64,000 nucleotides of DNA from Corynebacterium aquilae DSM 44791. Lineage in GTDB: Bacteria; Actinomycetota; Actinomycetes; Mycobacteriales; Mycobacteriaceae. A program made the position numbers and the translations under genes. This document shows, piece after piece, positions 36,430 to 48,502 of the stretch. A model generated the notes under the pieces. It searched no databases and was not told the origin of the DNA. It was given only the letters and a program-made list of their open reading frames with translations. The first letter of the stretch is position 1. Each line of letters opens with the position of its first letter. The stretch is taken from positions 1,697,992 through 1,761,991 of the forward strand of contig NZ_CP009245.1 of NCBI RefSeq assembly GCF_001941445.1. Direction: 5' to 3'.

Positions 36430-39400
36430 TTAGAACACATTGTTTGTCGGGTTGGCGTCCACGATATTGGCATCTGAACCGCCCTGGCCCATGTCCTCAA
36501 GGTCTTCGACGTGCTTGCCTTCCTTGATGAGCCACAAAACGCTGTCGAGGTCTTCTGGCTTGACCAGCACCTGACGGGCCTTGGTGCCTTCAGATGGGCC
36601 AACGACGCCGCGAGACTCCATCAAGTCCATCAGGCGGCCGGCCTTTGCGAAGCCCACGCGCAGCTTGCGCTGCAGCATGGAGACACTGCCAAGTTGTCCC
36701 ACCACGACCTGTTCCACGGCCAGCAGGAGGTCTTCCATGTCGTCGCCGATGTCGTCGTCGATGTCCTTCTTCAAGGCTTCGGACTGATCTTCAGTCACGC
36801 CCTCAATGTAGGACACCTCGGACTGGGCCTTCGCCGCCTCGACCACGGCCTGCACTTCCTCGTCGGAAACATAGGCGCCTTGAATACGCATCGGGGATGC
36901 GCCCTGAGGAATGAACAAGCCGTCGCCCATGCCGATGAGTTTTTCCGCACCAACCTGGTCCAGGATGACGCGGGAGTCGGTGGCGGAACTGGTTGCGAAC
37001 GCCAAGCGTGAAGGAACGTTGGTCTTGATCAGACCAGTGACCACGTCAACCGATGGGCGCTGCGTTGCCAACACCAGGTGGATGCCGGCTGCGCGGGCCT
37101 TTTGGGTGATGCGAACGATGCAGTCCTCAATTTCTTTCGGAGCAGTCATCATCAAGTCAGCCAGCTCGTCGACCACACACACGATGAACGGGTATGGCTC
37201 GTAGACACGCTGGGATCCGGGCGGTGCGGTGATTTCCCCGGAGCGCACCTTGGCGTTGAAGTCCATGATGTGACGCACCCGCGAGCGCGACATGTCCTGG
37301 TAACGCTGCTCCATTTCCTCCACCAGCCAGGCCAGGGCAGCCGCGGCTTTCTTCGGCTGGGTGATGATGGGGGTGATCAGGTGCGGGATGCCCTCGTAAG
37401 GGGTCAGTTCCACCATCTTCGGGTCGACCAAGATCAGGCGAACTTCTTCCGGGGTGGCACGCGTCAGCAAAGACACCAGCAGGGAGTTGACGAAGGCTGA
37501 CTTACCGGAACCAGTGGCACCAGCGACCAGCAAGTGCGGCATCTTTTGAATCGAGTGCGAGATAAAAGCGCCTTCGATGTCCTTACCCAAACCGATCTTC
37601 ATGGGGTCTGGGTCAGCCAGCGTTGCTGGAGCGTTGAGCACGTCTGCCAGGTGCACCATTTCACGATCCGTATTGGGCACCTCAATACCTACGGCGGATT
37701 TACCGGGAATTGGGGCGAGCATACGCACGTTCGCGGTGGCCACCGCGTAAGCCAGGTTGGACTGCAGGCCGGTGATTTTTGAAACCTTCACACCGGGCCC
37801 GAGTTCCACCTCGTATCGAGTAACCGTCGGGCCACGGGTATATCCGGTCACAGCAGCATCAACGTTGAATTCCCTGAAGACATCCATGATCGCTTCGATC
37901 ATGCGGTCATTGGTTTCGCTGTGGTTTTTAGCGGGTGCTCCGGGAACGAGAAGGTCGGTAGAGGGAAGCTCGTAGGATTCTTCTTCCCGGTCGTCTACCA
38001 GTTCCGCATCGACAACCGGTCCTTGTTCCTGAACAGGTGCCGGTGCCACCGGCTGCGCGGGCGCGACCGGCGCCGGGCGCGGGGCCGGCGCAGGTGCGGG
38101 TTCCTGCGGTGCGGGGCGCTGGGGGGCCTGTGCCTTTGCTTTGTGATGTTGGGCTGCAGTTTCCGTCAGGCTTGCCGTGGCCGTGGAGATGGGGTCAGCG
38201 TTCTGGGCAGCTGCGCGCGCCGCGGCGATAGCTTCGGCCGCGGTCATTCCGGCCTGCGCCGCTGCCTGCGCAGTGTTGGCTCCTTCTGCTGCGGCGGCAG
38301 TGCCGGCAGCTGCGGCTGCACCAGCCGCCGCCCCAGCAGCAGTGCCCGCGACGCGGGCTGCCCGGCCGGGTGTGTGGCTGCGCGGCTGCGGCTGAGCTTC
38401 ATCATCGACAGCGCCGATGACTGCGGTGTCATCCCACCCGGTGCTGGTGCGCACCGCCGGCTTGGGCGCGGTGGGAATAACGGTTGTGGCGGTGTCGTCG
38501 GCCTCGTTGAGCGGGTACGCCTCGGTGGGCGTGCGCGGCCGACGCGGGGGCTGGGCTGGGGTGTCCTCGGCTTCAGCGCGGAAGGACAAACCCTCATGTT
38601 CTACCGGGTAGCGCCCATCGTCGAGTTCGGAATCACGACGCGGCGTACGGCGGCGGCTCTGGCGTGCGGGACGAGACGGTTCGGCGAAGCGCACCTCGGA
38701 AGCATCGAAGGAATCGTGTTCCTCCTCGCCATACTCCTCGAGTTCATCATCGACGTCTGAATAGCGATCGTCGTCGAACTCATCGTCGTCGATGTATTCT
38801 CCTTGACCCCGATCAGAGGTGAGCATTTCCCTGAGCTGGTCAACGAATTGGCGAACTGTGATGTCGGTGATCTTCAAGGCACCGTAGATGATGACCAAAA
38901 TGAGGATCGGAATCGCAAGGTACGGGGTGAAACCCGTCGCCAGCGGGCCACCAGCAGCCAATCCCAAGGCACCCCCGGCATCCATACGCTCCGGCCAGGT
39001 GCCCGGGCGTCCAGCAAAAATGTGCACCAAGCCCAGGGTGGGGATGCTGATCAAGGCCAGTCCCAACCCAACACGGGTGCGCTCAACCGCGCGCGGGGCG
39101 TAGCCCAACATCAACGACACGGCAATACCTGCCAGCAAAATTGGCAGCACATACGCGCCGGCGCCGATTGCTCGGCGCACACCATCAGCAAACATCTGCC
39201 CCACTGGGCCACCGACGTCAAACCAGACAGAGCCCACCAAAATGACAGCTAGCCCCAGCAGGGTGAGACCGAAACCATCAGCATGGCCATCAACAAAACG
39301 CTCCCGATCCTCAGGGTCGCGATCGTCGACTGAACCCGCAACGCCACGTGTGTTCTCGAGGTCGTCGCTGTCCGCATGTGCGCGGTCGCGGCGTAGCACG

Positions 39401-39636
39401 CCGGCTGCGCTGCGGGTCGCACCGCCGACGGCATGTGCAGTCATGCTTAAGGCTTTGGAAATTCCAGATCCCACCGCACGAAACGCGCTGCCGGTCCTCT
39501 CATGTGAGGTTTCGGCAGCGCGACGTGAAGAACTGGTTGCGACGACGACGGGCGCTTGGGAGCGGCCGCTACGTCGCGCAGGCCCAGTTTTGTTTTTCGC
39601 CGTGGAAGCCTTGTGCTTTGTGCTGGTACTTGGCAT
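36430..39636 (-). CDS. ftsK: DNA translocase FtsK
   Basis: A 1068-residue FtsK. Residues about 1-200 hold a basic start and four membrane segments. A long linker (200-600) is acidic at first, then very Ala/Pro/Gln-rich. The motor follows with Walker A GATGSGKS (near 710), Walker [10 protein letters not shown] and [14 protein letters not shown], and a C-terminal gamma winged helix that reads KOPS sites ([19 protein letters not shown]). FtsK pumps DNA at the septum and activates XerCD. The ATG at 39636 has AGGA nine bases upstream. Confidence 0.96.
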   Translation of the reverse strand: MPSTSTKHKASTAKNKTGPARRSGRSQAPVVVATSSSRRAAETSHERTGSAFRAVGSGISKALSMTAHAVGGATRSAAGVLRRDRAHADSDDLENTRGVAGSVDDRDPEDRERFVDGHADGFGLTLLGLAVILVGSVWFDVGGPVGQMFADGVRRAIGAGAYVLPILLAGIAVSLMLGYAPRAVERTRVGLGLALISIPTLGLVHIFAGRPGTWPERMDAGGALGLAAGGPLATGFTPYLAIPILILVIIYGALKITDITVRQFVDQLREMLTSDRGQGEYIDDDEFDDDRYSDVDDELEEYGEEEHDSFDASEVRFAEPSRPARQSRRRTPRRDSELDDGRYPVEHEGLSFRAEAEDTPAQPPRRPRTPTEAYPLNEADDTATTVIPTAPKPAVRTSTGWDDTAVIGAVDDEAQPQPRSHTPGRAARVAGTAAGAAAGAAAAAGTAAAAEGANTAQAAAQAGMTAAEAIAAARAAAQNADPISTATASLTETAAQHHKAKAQAPQRPAPQEPAPAPAPRPAPVAPAQPVAPAPVQEQGPVVDAELVDDREEESYELPSTDLLVPGAPAKNHSETNDRMIEAIMDVFREFNVDAAVTGYTRGPTVTRYEVELGPGVKVSKITGLQSNLAYAVATANVRMLAPIPGKSAVGIEVPNTDREMVHLADVLNAPATLADPDPMKIGLGKDIEGAFISHSIQKMPHLLVAGATGSGKSAFVNSLLVSLLTRATPEEVRLILVDPKMVELTPYEGIPHLITPIITQPKKAAAALAWLVEEMEQRYQDMSRSRVRHIMDFNAKVRSGEITAPPGSQRVYEPYPFIVCVVDELADLMMTAPKEIEDCIVRITQKARAAGIHLVLATQRPSVDVVTGLIKTNVPSRLAFATSSATDSRVILDQVGAEKLIGMGDGLFIPQGASPMRIQGAYVSDEEVQAVVEAAKAQSEVSYIEGVTEDQSEALKKDIDDDIGDDMEDLLLAVEQVVVGQLGSVSMLQRKLRVGFAKAGRLMDLMESRGVVGPSEGTKARQVLVKPEDLDSVLWLIKEGKHVEDLEDMGQGGSDANIVDANPTNNVF

Positions 39637-39785
39637 GGCGCCAATCCTAACGCCCAAACCACATCAGTCACAGACGGCACACGCGATATCCGCCGAAAAA
39701 AATGTGGTCAAGTCCTATGGCTAGACCTTTGCCCTTTGCGGATAGGCAACATGAGCAACCCACCGACAGAGAAAACACCCTAGTT

Positions 39786-40412
39786 TTAGATGGAAGATCG
39801 GCGAATAACGCCGTACTCATCACTGACCTTTACGGTGGCCACATCCCGCCCATAAGCCCACAGCACGATCTCCCCCACCGGGCCAGCAACATGGGCGACG
39901 TTCGCCCCGTTTGTGCTCACACCTGCCTTATCAGCTGCGACCACTCGGGACAGCCCATCAGGAACCACCACCACGGGAGCCTGGGATGTCGACAACAGCC
40001 GCGGAATGATCATTTTGGCGGCAGCCCACAGTTGACGTTGTTGGGCCACAGTTAATGGCAGGGGTTGAGCTTTCATACCTGGCTGCGCACGTCGCACATC
40101 TTCGTGGTGCACAAAGTGCTCCACGGTATTCAGTGCCTTATCGAGGACTTGAAAAAGCCCAGACGGACCTGCTGCCCAGCGATCGACCACCGCATCGTAA
40201 TCTTGGGCTGCCAGGCGGGCACTGACTTTGTCCAGATGACCAGACAGTAAAGGAACAAACATCCCTACCGCCGCATCCGGGCGAGTTTCACGTAGCACTA
40301 GATGCACAGCGAGATCCCTGGTGGTCCACCCTTCGCACAACGTTTGCGCATCCGGCCCCAAATCGTGAAGAAGCCGGGCGAGTGAAGCACGCTGATCAGA
40401 TGCAAAAGTCAT
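39786..40412 (-). CDS. TIGR03085-family metal-binding protein (DinB/MDMPI-like)
   Basis: A 208-residue protein resembling mycothiol-dependent maleylpyruvate isomerase-like/DinB proteins. It has LCEGWTTRDLAVHLVLRE and EHFVHHEDVRRAQPGM, which supply the three His of a metal site. The TIGR03085 group is restricted to actinobacteria and is of unknown substrate. The likely start is ATG 40412. It stands alone on the minus strand between rnj and ftsK, with about 150 bp to each. Confidence 0.85.
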   Translation of the reverse strand: MTFASDQRASLARLLHDLGPDAQTLCEGWTTRDLAVHLVLRETRPDAAVGMFVPLLSGHLDKVSARLAAQDYDAVVDRWAAGPSGLFQVLDKALNTVEHFVHHEDVRRAQPGMKAQPLPLTVAQQRQLWAAAKMIIPRLLSTSQAPVVVVPDGLSRVVAADKAGVSTNGANVAHVAGPVGEIVLWAYGRDVATVKVSDEYGVIRRSSI

Positions 40413-40513
40413 GCCTTTAACCCTACCCATCACCGCGAGATGCAGCCTGGAAGTGCTCACAAACTGTTGCTTTCGTGTCGCCCCAACTTTTTGGCGCAGC
40501 CACCAACGCGAAA

Positions 40514-40549
40514 GGCCCGCCCAACAACCTTATTCGTTGTGGGCGGGCC
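40514..40549 (-). terminator. rnj terminator
   Basis: GGCCCGCCCAACAAC pairs with GTTGTGGGCGGGCC with one bulge; TTTCG follows on the minus strand. Confidence 0.75.
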
Positions 40550-40573
40550 AAAACTCGCTAGGAGCCAGATCGC

Positions 40574-42646
40574 TTACAGGGACTGACGGGCGGAGTTAAT
40601 ATCCTCGTCGGTCACGGTCACTTCACCAGTCATCGGAACAATGGTGGGCACAACCATGGGCTTACGGCGCCACTTCTGCTCCACGTAACGGGCCACAGTG
40701 CGACGCAGCTTCTGCGCCATACGGTAGACCTCGTTTTCGCCTTCGGCTGCAAGATCCATCATGGTGTTGTACACCAGCTCGCGAACCTCGGGCATCATTG
40801 CCTTCGCGTCCTCGGAGAAGCCACGAGCCTGAACGGCAGGCACTTCCAGCACACGGCCGGTGCGGTTATCGATGACGGCGGTGACCGAAATCAGGCCGCC
40901 TTCACCCATGGAAGTACGGTCAGCAAGAACCTCAGCGTCGATGTCACCCATGGTGACACCGTCGACGTAGAGGTTACCGACGCTGATCTGGCCAACTACC
41001 TGTGCGCGACCGTTATCGAGGTCGACGACAACACCGTTTTGTGCCAGCACGACGCGGTCGCGCTCAACACCGGTGGAGATCGCCAGTTCCTTATTGGCGC
41101 GCAGGTGGCGCCATTCGCCGTGCACCGGCATGGCGTTGCGGGGACGAGCGGCGTTGTAGAGGAACAGCAGCTCGCCGGCATAGCCGTGGCCAGAGGTGTG
41201 CACCTTAGCATCGCGCCCGGTGACGACAGTGGCACCAATCTGGGCCAGCATGTTAATGACGCCAAAGACCGCTTCCTCATTGCCGGGAACCAGCGAGGAG
41301 GACAAAATGATCAGGTCGCCGTCGCGAACCGTAATCTGGCGGTGCTCGCGGCGGGCCATGCGCGACAGTGCTGCCATGGGCTCGCCCTGGGTGCCGGTGG
41401 TGACCAGCAGCACCTTGTGGGGAGCCAGCTTCGCAGCCTCGTCCATGGAAATAATGGTGCCGCGGGGCGCCTTGAGGTAGCCCATCTTCTCCGCGATTTC
41501 CATGTTGCGGATCATGGAGCGACCATTGAATGCGACCTTACGGCCGGCAGCAACGGCGGCATCCACCGCGGACTGGACACGGTAAACGTTCGATGCGAAC
41601 GACGCCAGGATCACACGCTGCTTAGCGTTAGTCACCAGACGCTTCAAGGTGGGGCCGATCTCCGATTCGGAACCGGAAACACCCGGGGTTGTGGCATTGG
41701 TGGAGTCACACAAGAACAGGTCGATGCCCTCGTCGCCGAAGCGGGACAGCGCCGGAAGATCCGTGGGGCGACCATCGGTCGGGGTCTGATCCAGCTTGAT
41801 GTCGCCGGTGTGTACCACCAGGCCAGCACCGGTCTTGATAGCAATGCCCAAGCAGTCCGGAATGGAGTGGTTGACGGCAAAGAATCGGATATCGAACGGG
41901 CCACGCTTTTCATGGCTCTGCTCGTTGACCTCAATCAGCTTCGGACGCTGACGGTGCTCCTGGCACTTCGCGGCGATCAAGGCGCAAGTAAAGCGGGAAG
42001 CAATGATCGGAATATCCGGACGCAGCTTCAGCAGCCACGGGATAGCACCGATGTGATCCTCGTGACCGTGGGTCACCACCAGGGCTTCCACCTTGTCGAG
42101 GCGATCTTCGATGTAGGAGAAATCCGGCAGGATCAGGTCAACACCCGGCTCACCGGAGGAGGGGAACAGGACGCCACAGTCAACCAGCAGCATCTTGTTG
42201 TGGTACTCGAACACGGTCATGTTGCGACCGATTTCGGAAATGCCACCCAGGGCGACAATGCGCAAGCCATCGCGGGGAGCCTTCGGCGGCTCCGGGAGGC
42301 GCTGCGTCAGATCCGCACCCTGCATGGACTTGATGCGACGGCCACGGCCCCGGCCGTGGTTGTCCTTGTTGTTTCCGGACTTGCCGGAGTTGTTGTTTCC
42401 ACCGCTGTTGGAGGAACCGTTTCCGCCACGACCGCGGCCACGACCGCGATTGCGGTTGCCGGAGTTGTCGCTGTTGCGGGAAGAGTTGGACCCACCGCGG
42501 CCGCGATTTTGCGTGCCGCGGGAATCGTTCCCAGAATCTTCACGCTGACCGGACTCAGCGACAGGCTGGGGAGCCTGAAACTCGACCGGCTGCGGTGCGC
42601 CCGCTTCGCGGGTTGATTTACGGGAACGTGAACGGGGTTCTGTCAT
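40574..42646 (-). CDS. rnj: Ribonuclease J
   Basis: A 690-residue beta-lactamase/beta-CASP nuclease. The metal motif [10 protein letters not shown] has His193, His195, Asp197 and His198; [21 protein letters not shown] and the C-terminal domain follow. Residues 1-105 are an extra, Arg/Gly/Asn/Ser-rich, probably disordered arm. RNase J has 5'-exo and endonuclease activity in mRNA and rRNA processing. Its ATG overlaps the dapA stop by four bases, so it is coupled to dapA, which lies upstream. Confidence 0.95.
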   Translation of the reverse strand: MTEPRSRSRKSTREAGAPQPVEFQAPQPVAESGQREDSGNDSRGTQNRGRGGSNSSRNSDNSGNRNRGRGRGRGGNGSSNSGGNNNSGKSGNNKDNHGRGRGRRIKSMQGADLTQRLPEPPKAPRDGLRIVALGGISEIGRNMTVFEYHNKMLLVDCGVLFPSSGEPGVDLILPDFSYIEDRLDKVEALVVTHGHEDHIGAIPWLLKLRPDIPIIASRFTCALIAAKCQEHRQRPKLIEVNEQSHEKRGPFDIRFFAVNHSIPDCLGIAIKTGAGLVVHTGDIKLDQTPTDGRPTDLPALSRFGDEGIDLFLCDSTNATTPGVSGSESEIGPTLKRLVTNAKQRVILASFASNVYRVQSAVDAAVAAGRKVAFNGRSMIRNMEIAEKMGYLKAPRGTIISMDEAAKLAPHKVLLVTTGTQGEPMAALSRMARREHRQITVRDGDLIILSSSLVPGNEEAVFGVINMLAQIGATVVTGRDAKVHTSGHGYAGELLFLYNAARPRNAMPVHGEWRHLRANKELAISTGVERDRVVLAQNGVVVDLDNGRAQVVGQISVGNLYVDGVTMGDIDAEVLADRTSMGEGGLISVTAVIDNRTGRVLEVPAVQARGFSEDAKAMMPEVRELVYNTMMDLAAEGENEVYRMAQKLRRTVARYVEQKWRRKPMVVPTIVPMTGEVTVTDEDINSARQSL

Positions 42647-43560
42647 AGGTTAAGGACTCCAGCCTTTTCTAAATCGTTTTTCAGCGCTTGGCTTTGCGCT
42701 TCGTCAGCCGCGATCTGCGGCAGACGTGGCTGCCCCACGTTAATGCCCTGGAGGGCAAGACCGGCCTTAGCCATGCTTACTCCGCCGAGGCGCGCCTGTG
42801 CGGCAAACAAGGGGGCCAATTGAGCGTTAATTTCTCGAGCTCGTTGAAGATCTCCGGCCTGGCAGGCATCCACGAGGCTGCGCAGCTGCGCGGGAGCCAC
42901 GTGTCCGACCACGGAGATCACACCTTTGGCTCCCACGGCCAACCACGGCACGTTGAGCGGGTCGTCTCCGGAGTACCAGTTCAATCCGGTTTCCTGAATC
43001 AACACAGCTGCCTCACCAAGGTCGCCTCGAGCGTCCTTGACGGCAGTGATGTTTTCGTGCTTCGCGAGACGGCGGAGGGTTTCCGCAGCCACGGGAACGC
43101 CGGTACGGCCAGGAATGTCATACACGCACACTTCAAGATCGGTCGCGTCAGCAACCTCCATGTAGTGCCGGTAAATACCTTCCTGGGGCGGCTTCGAGTA
43201 GTAGGGGCACACAACGAGCAAACCATCAGCGCCTGCATCCGCGGATGCTTTAGCAAGCTCAACAGCTGCCCGAGTGTCGTATGAGCCCGCGCCGGCGATG
43301 ATGGCGGCACGATCCCCCACCTCGTCCTTCACGGCCTCGAGGAGTGCAACCTTTTCCGCGGTCGACGTAGTCGGCGACTCACCGGTGGTGCCAGCCAACA
43401 ACACGCTATCAACGCCGTTGTCGACCAAATGCTTCGCCAGCCGACGGCCGGCGACAACATCTAACGCGCCGGTGGAATCGAACGGCGTGACCATGGCGAC
43501 CGAGACGGTGCCAAAAGTCAGACCGGTACGGTCCTGGGTGCGGGAAGGTGTCTCACTCAT
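42643..43560 (-). CDS. dapA: 4-hydroxy-tetrahydrodipicolinate synthase
   Basis: A 305-residue aldolase-class enzyme. The signature [11 protein letters not shown] lies near 55, the catalytic Tyr is in [10 protein letters not shown] and the Schiff-base Lys in [10 protein letters not shown]. It condenses pyruvate with aspartate semialdehyde, the first step of the lysine/DAP branch. The ATG at 43560 is preferred; a GTG four codons upstream is possible. It is followed by rnj with a four-base overlap. Confidence 0.96.
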   Translation of the reverse strand: MSETPSRTQDRTGLTFGTVSVAMVTPFDSTGALDVVAGRRLAKHLVDNGVDSVLLAGTTGESPTTSTAEKVALLEAVKDEVGDRAAIIAGAGSYDTRAAVELAKASADAGADGLLVVCPYYSKPPQEGIYRHYMEVADATDLEVCVYDIPGRTGVPVAAETLRRLAKHENITAVKDARGDLGEAAVLIQETGLNWYSGDDPLNVPWLAVGAKGVISVVGHVAPAQLRSLVDACQAGDLQRAREINAQLAPLFAAQARLGGVSMAKAGLALQGINVGQPRLPQIAADEAQSQALKNDLEKAGVLNL

Positions 43561-43663
43561 GCTTAGAAACACTACCTGTTCAACCCGCTAGGTGTGGAAA
43601 CGACCTCCCGAATAGCCCGAAAACTACCTCCACCCCACCCCACAGATTGACCCCACGATTAAC

Positions 43664-43694
43664 CCCCATGGTGAAAGCTTGTCACCATGGGGGC
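43664..43694 (-). terminator. thyX terminator
   Basis: A 12-bp perfect stem CCCCCATGGTGA/TCACCATGGGGG with a seven-base loop stands between thyX and dapA; TTAATC follows on the minus strand. Confidence 0.75.
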
Positions 43695-43712
43695 ACGAGG
43701 TTGGTCTAAAAC

Positions 43713-44465
43713 TTAAAAATCCAACACATAAGGGCTAGATGCCATTTCGCTGCCGTCGGATAGTCGAGCGATATCGAAATCTCCGAACACCGCAGGGGCT
43801 TGTTTTTGCAGCAGCTTCAAACACTCCACCGCGACGGTGCGGATCTCCACGTCGGCATGCTCGGTGGCGCGCATGCCGATAAAGTGCCTCCAAGCCCTAA
43901 AATTGCCGGTCACAACGATGCGGGACTCGGTCGCGTTGGGCAAAATGGCGCGTGCAGCTTGCCGCGCTTGCTTGCGTCGAAGCAGTGCATTCGGCTCATC
44001 CTCGCCCTTGGCCTCCAACGCATCCAACAATTCTTGGTAGGCGAAACGTGTGTCATCGACCGCCTGTTGAAACAGCCGCAGCAAGGTCTCGTCCTCCCGA
44101 ATCGCCGGAGGAATCACCACCTGGGTGTCATCGTTGTGCACAAAACGCTGCGACAGCTGCGAGAAACTGAAGTGGCGATGCCTGACGAGTTCCTGGGTTG
44201 CGGCGCGAGAAATGCCCGTCAAATAGATGGTGGCGCTCGCATGTTCGAGGAGAGCCAGATGGCCGACTTCCATGATGTGATGGATGTACGCGGCGTTTTC
44301 AGCCGTTCGAGGGTTGGGCTTGTGGAACGTTTCGTAGCACGCCCGACCAGAAAACTCGATCAAAGCCTGTCCCCCCGTGGCATCGGTCTCGAAGGACACC
44401 GACGCCGGCGGGTGGAATTCCGTCGCCGCGATCAGCTGGGCGCACAGATCAACGTGATGGGACAC
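43713..44465 (-). CDS. thyX: FAD-dependent thymidylate synthase
   Basis: A 250-residue ThyX. The motif [11 protein letters not shown] (RHR-x7-S, Arg95 to Ser105) binds FAD and dUMP. It makes dTMP from dUMP with FADH2 and methylenetetrahydrofolate. The start is the GTG at 44465, two bases after the dapB stop, so the pair is likely one unit. It is unrelated in fold to ThyA. Confidence 0.96.
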   Translation of the reverse strand: MSHHVDLCAQLIAATEFHPPASVSFETDATGGQALIEFSGRACYETFHKPNPRTAENAAYIHHIMEVGHLALLEHASATIYLTGISRAATQELVRHRHFSFSQLSQRFVHNDDTQVVIPPAIREDETLLRLFQQAVDDTRFAYQELLDALEAKGEDEPNALLRRKQARQAARAILPNATESRIVVTGNFRAWRHFIGMRATEHADVEIRTVAVECLKLLQKQAPAVFGDFDIARLSDGSEMASSPYVLDF

Positions 44466-44467
44466 GA

Positions 44468-45397
<930 letters not shown>

Positions 45398-45408
45398 TCA
45401 CTTCGCAC

Positions 45409-45441
45409 AAAAGCCACCCTCGTCAAGGACGGGGTGGCTTT
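45409..45441 (-). terminator. pnp terminator
   Basis: AAAGCCACCC (45410-45419) pairs with GGGTGGCTTT (45432-45441) around 12 bases. It lies about 65 bp beyond the pnp stop. Confidence 0.7.
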
Positions 45442-45505
45442 CGCGCTGGCGTTTGTTACACCGAAGATGGTGCTTCATCCGCGCTGGTGTCGAACAAAAC
45501 TACTG

Positions 45506-47770
45506 TTAGTTTTCTTCGACGGGGACCAGGGAAATCTTGCCGCGGTTATCGATCTCCGCGATCTCCACGTGCAGCTTGTCACCAACGTTGACGACGTCTT
45601 CAACCTTGGCGATGCGCTTGCCGTTGCCGAGCTTGGAGATGTGCACCAGACCATCACGGCCGGGCAGCAGGGAGACGAACGCGCCGAAAGCGGTGGTCTT
45701 CACGACGGTACCCAGGTAGCTTTCGCCCACCTGCGGCATCTGCGGATTCGCGATGGCATTGATGCGCTCGATGGCTTCCTTGACGGCAACACCGTTGGTG
45801 GACGCCACAGAAACGACACCATCATCAGCGATGGAAATCTTCGCGCCGGTCTCATCCTGAATGGAGTTGATGTTCTTGCCCTTCGGGCCGATGACCTCAC
45901 CGATCTTGGACACCGGGATGGTGACGGTGGTGATCTTCGGGGCGAAGGGGCTTTGCTCCTGCGGCTCGCAGTTCTCAGCCATGTAATCCAGGATGTGGTG
46001 GCGGGCGGCACGAGCCTGCTTCAGTGCTGCGGCGAGCACGTCGGAAGGAATACCGTCCAGCTTGGTGTCGAGCTGGAGTGCGGTGACGATGTCGCGGGTA
46101 CCGGCAACCTTGAAGTCCATGTCGCCGAAGGCATCCTCGGCGCCGAGGATATCGGTCAGGCACACGTAGCGGGTTTCGCCATCAACGTCCTGGGACACTA
46201 GGCCCATTGCAATACCTGCGACCGGTGCCTTCAGCGGCACACCGGCATCGTAAAGGGACAGGGTGGAGGCACACACCGAACCCATGGAGGTGGAACCGTT
46301 GGAGCCGAGAGCTTCGGACACCTGACGGATGGTGTAGGGGAACTCTTCCTTGGAGGGAAGGACCGGCACCAAAGCACGCTCTGCCAGGGCACCGTGACCA
46401 ATTTCGCGACGCTTCGGGGAGCCAACACGGCCGGTCTCACCGGTGGAGTACGGCGGGAAGTTGTAGTGGTGGATGTAGCGCTTGTGATCGACCGGGGACA
46501 GCGAATCGATCTGCTGCTCCATGTCGGGCATATCCAGGGTGGTCACGCCCAGGATCTGGGTCTCGCCACGCTCGAACAGTGCGGAGCCGTGGGCGCGAGG
46601 CAGCAGGTGGACGGCAACATCCAGGCGACGGATCTCGTCGACCTTACGGCCGTCGATGCGGAAACCATCGGTGACGATTCGCTGACGAACCACAGCCTTG
46701 GACACGGCGTTGTAGGCGGCACGAATCTGCGGCAATGCTTCTTCGTCGTCGTGGTACTCGGCGCCCTCTTCGGTCAGCAGAGCCTCAATCTCAGCCTGGT
46801 GAGCAGCGATAGCTTCGTCGCGCTCCTGCTTGTCAGCGATGGTCATCAGCTTGCCGATCTTCTCGGCAGCTTCCTCTTCCACTGCCTGGAAGATTTCCTC
46901 GGAGTAAGCGGGGAAGGTCGGGAACTGCTGAGTCTCCTTGCCGGCTTCCTGCTTCAGCAGGTTCTGGGCCTTGCACAGCGCAGCGATGACGGGCTTGGCA
47001 GCCTCCAAGCCTTCGGCCACGATTTCCTCGGTGGGGGCAGGCGCGCCATCGGCGACGCGGTCAACCACGGTGTCGGTAGCACCGGCTTCAACCATCATGA
47101 TGGCGACGTCTTCGGACTTCTTACGGCCCTTGGTGGTCTCAACCAGGCGACCGGCGACCACGATCTCGAACAGTGCATCCTTGTGCTGGGCGTGCGTCGG
47201 GAACGCAACCCACTGGCCCTTGGGGTGAGCTTCATCGACGACCAGTGCCATGCGCACGCCACCGACAGCACCGGAAACCGGCAGGCCGGACAGCTGTGTT
47301 GCAGCGGAGGCCGCGTTGATGGCGACCACGTCGTAGTAGTCCTCGGGGTTCATGGACATGACGGTGATGACGACCTGCACCTCGTTGCGCAGACCCTTCA
47401 CGAAGGTCGGACGCAAGGGGCGGTCGATCAGGCGGCAGGCCAGAATTGCCTCCGTGGAGGGGCGGCCCTCACGACGGAAGAAAGAGCCGGGGATGCGGCC
47501 GGCAGCGTACATGCGCTCTTCCACATCAACGGTCAGCGGGAAGAAGTCAAAGCCTTCGCGCGGCTTGCTGGATGCGGTCGTCGTTGCCAGCATCATGGTT
47601 TCTTCATCGAGTGCCGCGGTGACAGAACCGTCGGCCTGCTTGGCCAGGAGACCAGTCTCGAAAGTGATGGTCCGCTTGCCGAAATCACCGTTATCGATGA
47701 CGGCGGTGGCCAGAGTGGTCTCGAAGTCCTCGTCGTACTCGACAGCTACGGTGTGTTTAACGTCGCTCAT
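45506..47770 (-). CDS. pnp: Polynucleotide phosphorylase
   Basis: A 754-residue PNPase: two RNase PH domains ([15 protein letters not shown] near 92 and [13 protein letters not shown] near 505), a KH domain ([19 protein letters not shown] near 610) and a C-terminal S1 domain ([19 protein letters not shown]). It degrades RNA 3'-5' with phosphate and can add tails; in actinomycetes it is also called guanosine pentaphosphate synthetase. AAGGAG lies before the ATG. It is downstream of rpsO, as in many bacteria, with a structured leader between them. Confidence 0.97.
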   Translation of the reverse strand: MSDVKHTVAVEYDEDFETTLATAVIDNGDFGKRTITFETGLLAKQADGSVTAALDEETMMLATTTASSKPREGFDFFPLTVDVEERMYAAGRIPGSFFRREGRPSTEAILACRLIDRPLRPTFVKGLRNEVQVVITVMSMNPEDYYDVVAINAASAATQLSGLPVSGAVGGVRMALVVDEAHPKGQWVAFPTHAQHKDALFEIVVAGRLVETTKGRKKSEDVAIMMVEAGATDTVVDRVADGAPAPTEEIVAEGLEAAKPVIAALCKAQNLLKQEAGKETQQFPTFPAYSEEIFQAVEEEAAEKIGKLMTIADKQERDEAIAAHQAEIEALLTEEGAEYHDDEEALPQIRAAYNAVSKAVVRQRIVTDGFRIDGRKVDEIRRLDVAVHLLPRAHGSALFERGETQILGVTTLDMPDMEQQIDSLSPVDHKRYIHHYNFPPYSTGETGRVGSPKRREIGHGALAERALVPVLPSKEEFPYTIRQVSEALGSNGSTSMGSVCASTLSLYDAGVPLKAPVAGIAMGLVSQDVDGETRYVCLTDILGAEDAFGDMDFKVAGTRDIVTALQLDTKLDGIPSDVLAAALKQARAARHHILDYMAENCEPQEQSPFAPKITTVTIPVSKIGEVIGPKGKNINSIQDETGAKISIADDGVVSVASTNGVAVKEAIERINAIANPQMPQVGESYLGTVVKTTAFGAFVSLLPGRDGLVHISKLGNGKRIAKVEDVVNVGDKLHVEIAEIDNRGKISLVPVEEN

Positions 47771-47790
47771 TCGCGCGTTTCTCCTTTAAG

Positions 47791-47860
47791 TTTTTTCTTG
47801 CTGCGCTTGACGATCATCGGTGTCGTCGGGGCGCCTTCAGCGCGCAGCATGCTTGCCCAC
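47791..47860 (-). ncRNA. Structured pnp leader, candidate actino-pnp RNA
   Basis: On the minus strand, GCTGCGC (47842-47848) pairs with GCGCAGC (47800-47806), and inside it GACGA pairs with TCGTC and GCGC with GCGC. The Rfam actino-pnp motif occupies the same place in actinobacteria. The inner and outer stems compete for two bases, so the fold is uncertain. It begins about 20 bases from the pnp ATG. Confidence 0.45.
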
Positions 47861-48003
47861 ACTACCAGCAAAAAGCCCCACCTAGCGCAGCACCAACGTT
47901 CATCGCACCCAAATATCCCCCACCAGCCCCACATTATCGCCCTGACCACGACAGACAAGTTTTTCGTGGCACTGCCCACAACCTCAGATTTTAGGCACAA
48001 AAA

Positions 48004-48032
48004 CACCCCACTGCACACCAAGCAGTGGGGTG
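48004..48032 (-). terminator. rpsO terminator
   Basis: An 11-bp stem CACCCCACTGC/GCAGTGGGGTG followed by TTTTTG on the minus strand. It lies 34 bp after the rpsO stop, so pnp needs its own promoter or read-through. Confidence 0.85.
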
Positions 48033-48065
48033 AAAGGTTCGTCTCAAAAAGCGACTAAGTGGCTC

Positions 48066-48335
48066 TTAGCGACGCAGGCCCAGGCGAGCGATGAGGTTAC
48101 GGTAACGCTCAACGTCGTTCTCGGCGAGGTACTTCAGCAGACCCTTGCGGCGACCAACCAGCAGCAGCAGGCCACGACGGGAGTGGTGGTCGTGCTTGTG
48201 GAACTTCAGGTGCTCGGTGAGCTCGCGAATACGAGTGGTCAGCAGTGCAACCTGGGCCTCCGGGGAACCGGTGTCGGTCTCGTGGAGACCGTACTCGGCG
48301 AGGATTTGCTTCTTCTGCTCAGTAGAAAGAGCCAT
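48066..48335 (-). CDS. rpsO: 30S ribosomal protein S15
   Basis: An 89-residue S15 with the typical start [12 protein letters not shown], the motif [13 protein letters not shown] and [12 protein letters not shown]. It binds 16S rRNA early in 30S assembly. AAGGAG lies eight bases before the ATG at 48335; longer frames have no site. Confidence 0.97.
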   Translation of the reverse strand: MALSTEQKKQILAEYGLHETDTGSPEAQVALLTTRIRELTEHLKFHKHDHHSRRGLLLLVGRRKGLLKYLAENDVERYRNLIARLGLRR

Positions 48336-48502
48336 GTGAGTTCTCCTTAAAAGAACGTATTTCAGTCCACATGATGTTGATTGTCCGCCCGCCACCCGCT
48401 ACGGCGTCCGGACGAAGTGCGCACTGCTGTGGACCGCAGTGACAACCGCTCAATAGTGCCAGAAGATGTGCGGTTGAGTCAACACACGAGCCCAAGGGTG
48501 GA

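Noticed and set aside
41039..42616. Long open frame of about 525 codons antisense to rnj
   Set aside because: The opposite strand carries clear RNase J motifs; the antisense product is low-complexity and lacks any recognisable domain.
46394..48058. Long open frame of about 554 codons antisense to pnp and running past it
   Set aside because: PNPase domains are unmistakable on the minus strand, and the plus frame has no domain and crosses two genes' control regions.
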